5,354 nt of DNA, taken from the NCBI GenBank assembly GCA_025058985.1, contig JANXEB010000021.1:1-5354 (forward strand), given 5' to 3'. Positions 1 through 5,153 of the stretch are shown here, one piece after another. Under the pieces are notes generated by a model. That model saw only the letters and a program-made list of their open reading frames with translations, was not told the DNA's origin and searched no databases. A program made the position numbers and the translations under genes. Numbering within the stretch: position 1 is the stretch's first letter; each line of letters begins with the position of its first letter. Source of the DNA: Candidatus Aenigmatarchaeota archaeon. Its GTDB lineage: Archaea; Aenigmatarchaeota; Aenigmatarchaeia; CG10238-14; SpSt-28.

Positions 1-174
1 CAAAAACTTAACTCTCCTACTTTTCTTCGAATACTCTCTAGCTACTTTCAAGGTTTCATCATCAGGAGCCACAACGAATATCTCAGAATTTTTTGGCAAT
101 TCTTTAAGGAAACTCTCTATAACCCTACCGACAGTTTTCTCCTCCCTATAAGCCGTTATCACCGCTGAATACAT
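1..174 (-). CDS. Family 2 glycosyltransferase, N-terminal 58 residues (cut by window edge)
   Basis: Reading the minus strand from the ATG at 174-172 gives 58 uninterrupted codons running off the left end. The opening MYSAVITAYREEKTVGRVIE matches the first strand and helix of GT-A fold family 2 glycosyltransferases (usual form: VIPAYNEEKTIGxxI), which transfer a sugar from a nucleotide or dolichol carrier at the inner membrane face. The second strand reads EIFVVAPDDET (residues 31-41) where most GT2 enzymes have VVDDGSTD, so the first nucleotide-binding Asp is displaced; I regard this as a subfamily trait. The frame is open upstream only as far as a stop at 201-199, and no other canonical start lies between. 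A TATA-like box sits exactly 26 bases before the ATG, supporting this start and a leaderless message. GC is about 38% by hand count, clearly above that of the neighbouring GT4 gene. The acceptor, donor and C-terminal membrane segments cannot be judged. Confidence 0.8.
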   Translation of the reverse strand, partial: MYSAVITAYREEKTVGRVIESFLKELPKNSEIFVVAPDDETLKVAREYSKKSRRVKFL

Positions 175-196
175 ACCTATTATTTCAACGCGACGA

Positions 197-208
197 TTTT
201 AAACCTTT
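197..208 (-). promoter_or_regulatory. Archaeal BRE/TATA promoter for the leftmost GT2, probably leaderless
   Basis: On the minus strand the sequence AAAAGG (BRE-like, 209-204) is followed by TTTAAAA (203-197). The box centre, at about 200, lies 26 bases before the A of the ATG at 174, the normal archaeal spacing from TATA box to transcription start. No Shine-Dalgarno precedes the ATG (upstream bases are AATAATAGGT). What is seen is the box and spacing; that transcription starts at or next to the ATG is inference. Confidence 0.6.
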
Positions 209-229
209 TGAAACCGAGTCTTCTTAATC

Positions 230-235
230 AAAAAA
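230..235 (-). terminator. Weak T-run terminator candidate after the GT4 gene
   Basis: A run of six T on the minus strand (235-230) lies about 33 bases beyond the GT4 stop at 268. Archaeal intrinsic termination relies mainly on T-rich stretches of the non-template strand, so this could end the GT4 transcript before the promoter of the next gene. There is no convincing hairpin, and T-runs are common in such AT-rich DNA. Confidence 0.3.
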
Positions 236-267
236 TTATCACACAGTCAACATTTAAAATTCTTTTC

Positions 268-1431
268 TTACTGCTTACAAACTTCTTCATAAACATCCAT
301 TATTTTTTTAGCAACCTTTTCCCATGTAAACTCTTTCACTTTTTTAATGTTGTTAGAACAAATTTTATTATAAGTTTTCTTATCTTTCATCAAAACTTCA
401 ATATATTTCACCAAAGCCTTCTCATCACCATACTTAATCAAAAACCCATTCTCTCCATTTTTTATTAAATAATTCGGCCCATCACTCTCTACAGCTATGA
501 CTGGTTTTTTTCTAGCAAAAGCTTCTAAAATAACAATTCCAAATGGTTCATAAATACTTGGCAAAATGAAAATTTTAGAGATATCATATAACGCTATTTT
601 CTCACTTTCTGAAACCATGCCTGTAAATATTACTTTATTTTCTAATCCCCTCTCCTTGATAGTTTTTTTTAACATCAAAAAATAATTACCATCCTGAACA
701 GGACCAACAATAAGAAGTTTCACATTTTTCCTATTTAAACATGAAAAACCATCTATCAAAAATTTTAATCCTTTAGTTGGATGTATCCTACCTACAAAAA
801 GAATTACATAATCTTTTTTTGATATGTTATATTTCTTCATTATTTTCCTTTTCAAAATTTTACTGTATTTTTTAAAAAACATATTATCAATACCGTTCGG
901 TATTACAACCAACTTTTTTCTGTCTACATGTTTAAAATATCTTAACTCTGAGCTATTTATCAAAATTATTTTAGAAAACATTTTGTCGATAAATTTAGAT
1001 AAGAAAAAATCATAAATTTTTACAAAAACTCTAGATAAATTCCTTCTTAGTTTATTTTGATGGAATGGTGAATGTGTAGTTAAAACACAAGGTTTATTCA
1101 TAAACCTACATAATAATGCAGCTAGTACTGTGTGAAGATGTCTGTAATTATGTACGTGGATGACATCAAAATTGTTTTTTATCAAATAGTTCAAAAAACC
1201 AAAATATATGACTCCAAAATCTCCTAGTTTTAAAATTGTATTAAACCTAAAAATTTTTATCCCTTCAAGGACCTCATAAAATTTTTTTATTTTACCTTTT
1301 CTTAGAGAATTAGAGGTAAAAACATAAACTTCATTTCCATTCTTGATAAAATTTTTAGAAATTCTATAAACATGTTCTTCCATTCCACCCAAAACTGGAT
1401 AGAAAAATGGACAAACTTGAGCTATCTTCAT
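268..1431 (-). CDS. GT4 family glycosyltransferase
   Basis: This 387-residue protein is a retaining GT-B fold glycosyltransferase of family GT4 (PimA/WaaG-like), which uses a nucleotide-sugar donor to extend a lipid- or protein-linked glycan at the cytoplasmic membrane face. The N-terminal acceptor domain starts MKIAQVCPFFYPVLGGMEEH, with the glycine-rich GGMEEHV loop at 15-21 and IHVHNYRHLH at 91-100. The C-terminal donor domain has PNGID (178-182), VGRIHPTKG (213-221) and the E-x7-E signature EPFGIVILE (295-303). Length is normal for GT4. The frame could open at 1503, adding 24 residues, but that would overlap the divergent methyltransferase by 42 bases, and the family normally begins at the MKIAQVCPF strand, so I chose the ATG at 1431. 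The gene is very AT-rich (about 23-27% GC on sampled lines). It stands alone on this strand between its divergent partner and the downstream GT2, which has its own promoter. Family is confident; sugar specificity is unknown. Confidence 0.93.
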   Translation of the reverse strand: MKIAQVCPFFYPVLGGMEEHVYRISKNFIKNGNEVYVFTSNSLRKGKIKKFYEVLEGIKIFRFNTILKLGDFGVIYFGFLNYLIKNNFDVIHVHNYRHLHTVLAALLCRFMNKPCVLTTHSPFHQNKLRRNLSRVFVKIYDFFLSKFIDKMFSKIILINSSELRYFKHVDRKKLVVIPNGIDNMFFKKYSKILKRKIMKKYNISKKDYVILFVGRIHPTKGLKFLIDGFSCLNRKNVKLLIVGPVQDGNYFLMLKKTIKERGLENKVIFTGMVSESEKIALYDISKIFILPSIYEPFGIVILEAFARKKPVIAVESDGPNYLIKNGENGFLIKYGDEKALVKYIEVLMKDKKTYNKICSNNIKKVKEFTWEKVAKKIMDVYEEVCKQ

Positions 1432-1461
1432 TAATAAATTTATAATCAATAAATAAGAAAA
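1432..1461. promoter_or_regulatory. 30-base divergent promoter region between GT4 and methyltransferase genes
   Basis: Only 30 bases separate the two divergent ATGs (1431 minus, 1462 plus), and neither start has a Shine-Dalgarno. Toward the plus gene, TTAATAAAT (1431-1439) is centred 27 bases before its ATG, with TTTATAA (1439-1445) closer in. Toward the minus gene, TTATTTATT (1456-1448) is centred about 21 bases before its ATG. If both messages are leaderless, the BRE/TATA elements of each must lie in or against the other gene's start. The DNA is so AT-rich that box assignment is weak. Confidence 0.35.
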
Positions 1462-2169
1462 ATGAAAAATTTGATAAAAACTTTTCTTAAAAATTATTAC
1501 CAAAGGATATTTCTAAAAAAAGCTATAGAAAAAATCAAAAAGTATAAAACTAGAAGTTTAAGTGACTTAGTAGATTTTTGTTTCAAATTCCATTACGGTA
1601 TAAACCTAAAATATCTAAGTTTATCTATAACTCCTGCCCAAATAAAAGAAGAGATCTTAAAACTAATCAAGCTTTTAAAAAAGAGGAAAATTAAAAATTT
1701 GTTGGAAATAGGTACTGCTGACGGTGGAACCTTATTTCTTTTCTCCAAAATTGTTGAAGATAATGGTAAAATAATAACTATAGATTTACCAAACGGTTAT
1801 CCAAAATGGAGAGAAATTTTATATAAAAGTTTTTCAGAAAAAAATAAAAAAATATTTATTATCAAATCTGACTCACACGACATAAAAACTTATGAAAGTG
1901 TGAAAAAAATATTAAATGGAGAGAAGTTAGATTTTGTTTTTATCGATGGTGACCACTCATATAAAAGTGTAAAAAAAGATTTTGAAACTTATGTTAAATT
2001 AGTAAAAAAAGGTGGTTTAGTAGCTTTTCACGATATCGTTAAAGATGAAAGGAATTACTCTGGAGAGGTCTATAAATTTTGGGAAAAAATTAAAAAAAGA
2101 TATAAAAATTTTGAAATTGTTAAAAACAAAAATCAAAATGGTTATGGTATAGGTGTTATTTATGTTTAG
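1462..2169 (+). CDS. Class I SAM-dependent methyltransferase, Methyltransf_24 (CmcI-like) type
   Basis: This 235-residue protein carries a Rossmann-fold SAM-dependent methyltransferase. A basic N-terminal helix region of about 45 residues precedes TPAQIKEEI (57-65), common in this group just before the fold. Motif I is LEIGTADGG (81-89), the acidic end of strand 2 is D108 in ITIDLP, and the signature DFVFIDGDHSY (157-167) is followed by the GGLVAFHDI strand (184-192) and a late GEVYKFW (201-207). This pattern is the Methyltransf_24/cephalosporin-hydroxylase-like group often found in archaeal and bacterial glycan clusters. The likely role, from context only, is methylation of a sugar hydroxyl or of a glycan end; the acceptor is not readable. 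The ATG at 1462 is the first in the frame beyond the divergent gap. The stop overlaps the GT2 start by 8 bases, so the two are probably one translation-coupled unit. Sampled GC is as low as 15%. Confidence 0.88.
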   Translation: MKNLIKTFLKNYYQRIFLKKAIEKIKKYKTRSLSDLVDFCFKFHYGINLKYLSLSITPAQIKEEILKLIKLLKKRKIKNLLEIGTADGGTLFLFSKIVEDNGKIITIDLPNGYPKWREILYKSFSEKNKKIFIIKSDSHDIKTYESVKKILNGEKLDFVFIDGDHSYKSVKKDFETYVKLVKKGGLVAFHDIVKDERNYSGEVYKFWEKIKKRYKNFEIVKNKNQNGYGIGVIYV

Positions 2170-3028
2170 AGAGGGGCTAGTCGCAATCATAATCTTGAAT
2201 TTAAATGGTAAGGAAATCACAGACAAATGCATAAACTCTATAATCAAATTAACCAGTTATAAAAATTACAAAATAATTGTTGTTGATAATGGCTCTAAAG
2301 ATGGTTCTGTTCAGTATATTAGAAAAAAATATGGTAAAAAGGTTGATATAGTAGAATTAGAAAAAAACTATGGCTATTCAATTGGAATAAATGAAGGGAT
2401 AAAATTTGCTATCAAAAAATATGATCCTGATTTTTTATTATTTCTAAATAACGATATGGAAGTTGTAGAAAAAAGATGGATAGAAAAAATGTTGAAAATT
2501 TTCGAATACAACAACAAGATAATGTCTGTCGGCTGTAATCTAATTTTCCCAGATGGAAGGCTACAATACGATGGTATAAGAAATTTTTCCAGAATATTCT
2601 TACCATTCGAAGTAGCTTCTAAAGCCTATCCAAAATATAAAAAGGATTGGGGTTTAGTTTATGTTGGTACTGGAGCTCCTTTAGTAATAAAAAAAGATTG
2701 TATAGAAAAAATTGGATATTTTGACGCTGCTTACACCCCATTTTCCAGTGAAGAAATAGATTACCTAACAAGAATAAAAAAAAGTGGATATTTAAACGCT
2801 TATTGTTATTCAACTAAAATTATACACTACCTATCTTTAACATGTAAAAAATTTCCAAATGTATATAGATTTTGGTTAATAAAAAGAAACATTTTTTACT
2901 ATCATTTGAAACATTTTAAAAAATTTATAATACTAGTTATTCTGGGGCAGCTCTTTGCAACAATAATAGACAAGAAAAATGATTTAGAGCAGTTTACAAA
3001 AAAAAATATAAAAATTAAGGATTTTTAA
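2162..3028 (+). CDS. Family 2 glycosyltransferase, rhamnosyltransferase-like (COG1216 type)
   Basis: This 288-residue protein is a GT-A fold inverting glycosyltransferase resembling WbbL/rhamnosyltransferase-type GT2 enzymes, acting on a lipid-linked glycan at the cytoplasmic membrane face. Seen in order: first strand VAIIILNLNG (7-16), nucleotide-binding VDNGSKDGS (41-49), EKNYGYSIGINEGI (67-80, the usual N-x-GfaxGxNxG helix), the DxD-equivalent LNNDME (95-100), the acceptor loop VGTGAPLVIKKD (168-179) and catalytic-base region SSEEIDYLTRIKKSGY (195-210). A hydrophobic stretch near 254-269 may bind the membrane. A GTG at 2153 would also open the frame; I prefer the ATG at 2162, which gives an 8-base overlap with the methyltransferase stop and the shorter N-terminus normal for the family. 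A GAGGGG lies just after this ATG, inside the gene, which is odd. The gene is very AT-rich. A 120-base gap follows before the dehydratase. The donor may be a deoxysugar, but this is inference. Confidence 0.9.
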   Translation: MFREGLVAIIILNLNGKEITDKCINSIIKLTSYKNYKIIVVDNGSKDGSVQYIRKKYGKKVDIVELEKNYGYSIGINEGIKFAIKKYDPDFLLFLNNDMEVVEKRWIEKMLKIFEYNNKIMSVGCNLIFPDGRLQYDGIRNFSRIFLPFEVASKAYPKYKKDWGLVYVGTGAPLVIKKDCIEKIGYFDAAYTPFSSEEIDYLTRIKKSGYLNAYCYSTKIIHYLSLTCKKFPNVYRFWLIKRNIFYYHLKHFKKFIILVILGQLFATIIDKKNDLEQFTKKNIKIKDF

Positions 3029-3057
3029 TAAAAACTAATAAAGGAATTTATATCGGC

Positions 3058-3067
3058 TTTCTTTTCT
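3058..3067 (+). terminator. T-rich tract after the GT2 gene, possible archaeal terminator
   Basis: TTTCTTTTCT lies 30 bases after the GT2 stop, flanked by GGC and GCC that could pair as a tiny 3-bp stem. U-rich tracts are enough for termination in many archaea. It would separate the methyltransferase-GT2 transcript from the dehydratase promoter downstream. A second TATA-like box, TTTATAT (3047-3053) after AAAGGAA, sits just before it and could instead start a transcript near 3076; I cannot choose between these readings. Confidence 0.35.
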
Positions 3068-3097
3068 GCCCTAAGAATATATCTATCTAAAAATAAA

Positions 3098-3116
3098 GAT
3101 TTTTTTATAAAAAATC
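3098..3116 (+). promoter_or_regulatory. Symmetric TATA box (19-bp palindrome) for the dehydratase operon
   Basis: GATTTTTTTATAAAAAATC is a perfect inverted repeat with 8-base arms around a central TAT. Its core TTTTATAAAA is a strong archaeal TATA box centred at 3107, which predicts a transcript start near 3133 and a leader of about 16 bases containing the Shine-Dalgarno at 3137-3144. The symmetry could also make it an operator for a dimeric repressor overlapping the TATA box, but A/T palindromes arise easily in such DNA. Confidence 0.5.
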
Positions 3117-3136
3117 AAATAAAGAAAATAAACTCA

Positions 3137-3144
3137 GGATGATC
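3137..3144 (+). promoter_or_regulatory. Shine-Dalgarno GGATGATC for the dehydratase
   Basis: GGATGATC ends 4 bases before the ATG at 3149. Its TGATC part and the leading G match the archaeal 16S anti-SD complement GGAGGTGATC. It supports the start at 3149 over the in-frame ATG at 3176, and supports an archaeal host. It contains an out-of-frame ATG (3139) that opens only 11 codons. Confidence 0.6.
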
Positions 3145-3148
3145 TATT

Positions 3149-4114
3149 ATGTTAGATGTGAAGAAAATCGATGATATGGTTTCTGGTAAAACTATATTAA
3201 TAACTGGTGGCACGGGTAGTTTTGGTAGAGCAATGTTGAAATTTTTACTAAACACTTCTGTAAAAAATATTAGAATACTTAGCAGGCATGAAGATTTGCA
3301 AGTCCAAATGAAAAGAGAATACAACGATGAGAGAATACAATTTTTTATAGGCGATGTAAGAGATTATACAAGATGTTTAGAGGTTACAAGAAATGTGGAT
3401 ATAGTGTTTCATGCTGCAGCTTTAAAACAAATATCTGAAATAGAAAGGCATCCGATGGAAGCTATTAAAACAAATGTTATTGGGACGTACAATATTAAAC
3501 TTGCTTGTATAGAAAACGAAGTGTCTAATGTTGTTGGAATCTCAACCGATAAAGCCGTTAAACCAATAAATGTATATGGTATGACTAAAGCTTTGGATGA
3601 GAGAATTCTTTTAAATAGAGAAATAGATTCAAAAAAAACTGAGTTTTCTATAGTTAGGTATGGTAATGTTGTCGGAAGTAGAGGTAGTGTTATACCATAT
3701 TGGTTCGATCTTGCACGTAAAGGTATGCAACTCCCACTAACAGATGAAAGAATGACTAGATTTTGGATAACACTAAACGAAGCTATAGAACTCGTTTTCT
3801 TCTCTCTTAAAAACCCTTGGAAAATTGTAGTGAAAAATTGTAAATCTTTTGCTCTAATAGATTTGGCTAAAATTTACTCAGAAAAGTTCGGAGTTAAAAC
3901 TGTTATAACTGGTATCAGGCCTGGTGAAAAACTTCACGAATGTTTATTAAGTGATTATGAAATGAGAAAGGCGAGACTCATTGGTGATTTTTATGTGGTT
4001 GATTTAAATGAAAACGATATTAGAAAAGATGCTGAAGATTTCACTAGTGAAAATGCTGAAAGGATTAAAGAGGATGAAATGAAAAAAATATTAATAAGAG
4101 AGGGATTTCTATGA
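3149..4114 (+). CDS. Nucleotide-sugar 4,6-dehydratase (FlaA1/PseB/CapE superfamily), probably acting on UDP-GlcNAc
   Basis: This 321-residue short-chain dehydrogenase/reductase belongs to the Polysacc_synt_2 group of UDP-N-acetylglucosamine 4,6-dehydratases, which make a 4-keto-6-deoxy sugar in the cytoplasm, some with C5 inversion. Visible motifs: NAD-binding TGGTGSFG (19-26), FIGDVRDY (66-73), FHAAALKQ (87-94), catalytic STDKA (132-136, D134 and K135), Y143-x3-K147 in NVYGMTK, YGNVVGSRGSVIP (171-183), RMTRFWI (201-207) and GIRPGEKLHE (255-264). The D134-to-Y143 spacing equals that of H. pylori FlaA1 (D132, Y141), and the Tyr is retained, unlike CapE, which has Met there. RPGEKLHE also looks more PseB-like, whereas IGDVRDY and the short body occur in both. 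Start choice rests on the Shine-Dalgarno 4 bases upstream. It overlaps the reductase by ATGA, implying coupled translation and consecutive steps. Hand-counted GC (33-37%) is higher than in the upstream glycosyltransferase genes. Substrate and C5 stereochemistry cannot be settled here. Confidence 0.9.
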   Translation: MLDVKKIDDMVSGKTILITGGTGSFGRAMLKFLLNTSVKNIRILSRHEDLQVQMKREYNDERIQFFIGDVRDYTRCLEVTRNVDIVFHAAALKQISEIERHPMEAIKTNVIGTYNIKLACIENEVSNVVGISTDKAVKPINVYGMTKALDERILLNREIDSKKTEFSIVRYGNVVGSRGSVIPYWFDLARKGMQLPLTDERMTRFWITLNEAIELVFFSLKNPWKIVVKNCKSFALIDLAKIYSEKFGVKTVITGIRPGEKLHECLLSDYEMRKARLIGDFYVVDLNENDIRKDAEDFTSENAERIKEDEMKKILIREGFL

Positions 4115-4127
4115 AAAAAATATTAAT
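4079..4127 (+). repeat. 17-bp direct repeat spanning the dehydratase-reductase junction
   Basis: ATGAAAAAAATATTAAT occurs at 4079-4095 and again at 4111-4127, the second copy being the reductase start codon and first codons. The copies are 32 bases apart, hence in different frames relative to each other. Each is read from its ATG within its own gene, so the dehydratase ends MKKILIREGFL and the reductase begins MKKILITGSSG. The GAGGG Shine-Dalgarno of the reductase (4100-4104) lies between them. It may be a small tandem duplication or chance in A-rich DNA. Confidence 0.6.
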
Positions 4128-4839
4128 TACAGGTTCTAGTGGTAGGTTGGGAAAAGAGCTTATTAAATTTTTCCCAAATTCTTTACATCCATCTAGATCA
4201 GAAATGGATATAACAAATAAAGATCAAGTATACCAGTTTATTGAAAAAAATAAACCTGAGATTATAATACACCTAGCTGCTTTGACTGATGTGAGAGAAT
4301 GTGAAAATAAAAAAGATTTAGCTTGGAAAACTAACGTAGATGGAACTTATTACTTAGTAAGCGCCTCTTTAAAATTTGTACCGGAAGTTTATTTTGTGTA
4401 TATGTCCACACCATGTGTTTTTTCTGGTGAAGAAGGTAACTATAATGAAGATTCTATACCTTACCCTAAAAATTTCTATGCACTTACTAAACTTTTAGGA
4501 GAGGTTATAGTAAGATATAGTGAGCTTAAAAAATGGTTAATTATAAGAGGGAATTTTGTAACAAGAGATAGATGGCCATACCCTAAAGCTTTTGTAGACA
4601 GATATGGTACTTATTTATTCTCTGATCAAATGGCCAAAGCTATAAAAGAAGTTTTAGATAATAAAATGACTGGAATTGTGCATATAGTTGGTGATAAAAA
4701 ATTATCAATGTATGAAGTTGCAAAAATTACAACACCGGACGTACTACCTCTAACTCTAAAAGAATATAATGGTCCACCATTAACAAAAGATATGAGTTTG
4801 GAAACAAAAAGATGGAAAAAATATTCAATTCTAAGTTGA
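4111..4839 (+). CDS. RmlD-like NAD(P)-dependent 4-keto sugar reductase/epimerase
   Basis: This 242-residue SDR protein resembles dTDP-4-dehydrorhamnose reductase (RmlD sugar-binding family). It should reduce the C4 ketone of the product of the dehydratase immediately upstream. Visible: GSSGRLG (8-14) for NAD(P), MDITN (32-36), IIHLAALTDV (52-61), N75 in KTNVDGTY, MSTPCVFSGEEGNY (98-111) and Y123-x3-K127 in FYALTK; T100, Y123 and K127 align with the RmlD catalytic Thr-Tyr-Lys. RmlD proper has STDYVF where this has STPCVF, so it is unlikely to be a plain rhamnose enzyme. The C-terminus keeps the usual DMSLETKRW. At 242 residues it is shorter than RmlD (about 290). The start has a GAGGG 6 bases upstream and overlaps the dehydratase stop as ATGA. 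This arrangement parallels the dehydratase plus RmlD-like reductase pairs used for UDP-6-deoxy-HexNAc synthesis (WbvB/WbvR kind), but equivalence is inference. No T-run follows the stop. Confidence 0.87.
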   Translation: MKKILITGSSGRLGKELIKFFPNSLHPSRSEMDITNKDQVYQFIEKNKPEIIIHLAALTDVRECENKKDLAWKTNVDGTYYLVSASLKFVPEVYFVYMSTPCVFSGEEGNYNEDSIPYPKNFYALTKLLGEVIVRYSELKKWLIIRGNFVTRDRWPYPKAFVDRYGTYLFSDQMAKAIKEVLDNKMTGIVHIVGDKKLSMYEVAKITTPDVLPLTLKEYNGPPLTKDMSLETKRWKKYSILS

Positions 4840-4843
4840 TTGA

Positions 4844-4851
4844 TTTAAATA
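4844..4851 (+). promoter_or_regulatory. TATA-like box for the small downstream gene
   Basis: TTTAAATA lies 5 bases after the reductase stop, centred 28 bases before the ATG at 4876, which suits a leaderless transcript. There is no Shine-Dalgarno in between. This makes the ATG at 4876 a better start than the TTG at 4861, and suggests the small gene can be transcribed independently of the sugar operon. Confidence 0.45.
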
Positions 4852-4875
4852 AATAGACCATTGATAAAAAACTTT

Positions 4876-5145
4876 ATGAAATACTACCAAAAATCTTTGC
4901 CGATAAAAAACGACGAATATCAAGACCTCATAGAGTTAAAGTTGGGTTTAGAGCAAAAACTAAAAAAACCGATAACGATTAGGGATTTGACTAGAACTAT
5001 GATAAAGTTTGCTAAAAACAAAATCGAAGATCCGGATTTCCTAAAAGAATTAGAAAATGTTCTAAACGTCAAGAGTGAGAAAATAGAAGAAGATGTGAAG
5101 AAAAAAGGTATAATAGAAAGAATAAGAAAAGGTGTGTTTAAATAA
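4876..5145 (+). CDS. Small protein of unknown function, possibly ribbon-helix-helix
   Basis: I do not recognise a named family for this 89-residue protein. It starts MKYYQKSLPIKNDEYQDLIE: a short strand-like segment (about 5-10) followed by a charged helix (about 13-30), then KKPITIRDLTRTMIKFAKN (about 29-48), where a turn and ITIRDL open a second helix. Strand, helix, turn, helix with xITxxDLxxxMI resembles MetJ/Arc-type ribbon-helix-helix proteins, including small archaeal VapB-like antitoxins and regulators. The rest (about 52-89) is acidic then basic and probably helical, ending IIERIRKGVFK. No signal peptide or membrane segment is seen. The in-frame TTG at 4861 would add 5 residues; the ATG at 4876 fits the TATA box better. 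GC is about 33% on a sampled line, nearer the flanks than the glycosyltransferase island. It converges on a winged-helix gene with 8 bases between the stops. No toxin gene sits next to it. The gene itself is likely real; the fold is a guess. Confidence 0.65.
   Translation: MKYYQKSLPIKNDEYQDLIELKLGLEQKLKKPITIRDLTRTMIKFAKNKIEDPDFLKELENVLNVKSEKIEEDVKKKGIIERIRKGVFK
5101..5106 (-). terminator. T-run for the winged-helix gene, inside the small gene
   Basis: On the minus strand CCTTTTTTCTTC (5108-5097), containing six T at 5106-5101, lies about 48 bases past the winged-helix stop at 5154. It could end that transcript within the antisense of the small gene. A weaker CTTTTCTT lies nearer (5131-5124). 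Function is inferred from T-richness alone. Confidence 0.3.
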
Positions 5146-5153
5146 CTCTCCTA

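Noticed and set aside
175..267. RNA gene or riboswitch in the gap between the two minus-strand glycosyltransferase genes
   Set aside because: The gap is only 93 bases, has no tRNA-like or strong stem-loop structure, and is explained by a promoter and a T-run.
208..468. Plus-strand open frame of 86 codons, rich in Phe, Leu and Ile
   Set aside because: It lies antisense to the GT4 C-terminus and reflects the T-rich complement of a Lys-rich coding region; no start signal or family resemblance.
1432..1503. 24-codon N-terminal extension of the GT4 protein
   Set aside because: It would overlap the divergent methyltransferase by 42 bases, and the family's conserved N-terminus begins at the ATG at 1431.
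2017..2247. Minus-strand open frame across the methyltransferase-GT2 junction
   Set aside because: Antisense shadow of two well-supported genes, with no recognisable protein features.
3139..3174. 11-codon open frame starting inside the dehydratase Shine-Dalgarno, a possible regulatory leader peptide
   Set aside because: The ATG arises from the SD sequence itself, has no site of its own and the peptide shows no attenuation-like codon pattern.
4861..4875. TTG start at 4861 for the small gene
   Set aside because: The TATA box at 4844-4851 would place transcription start at or after 4870, and the ATG at 4876 fits it.
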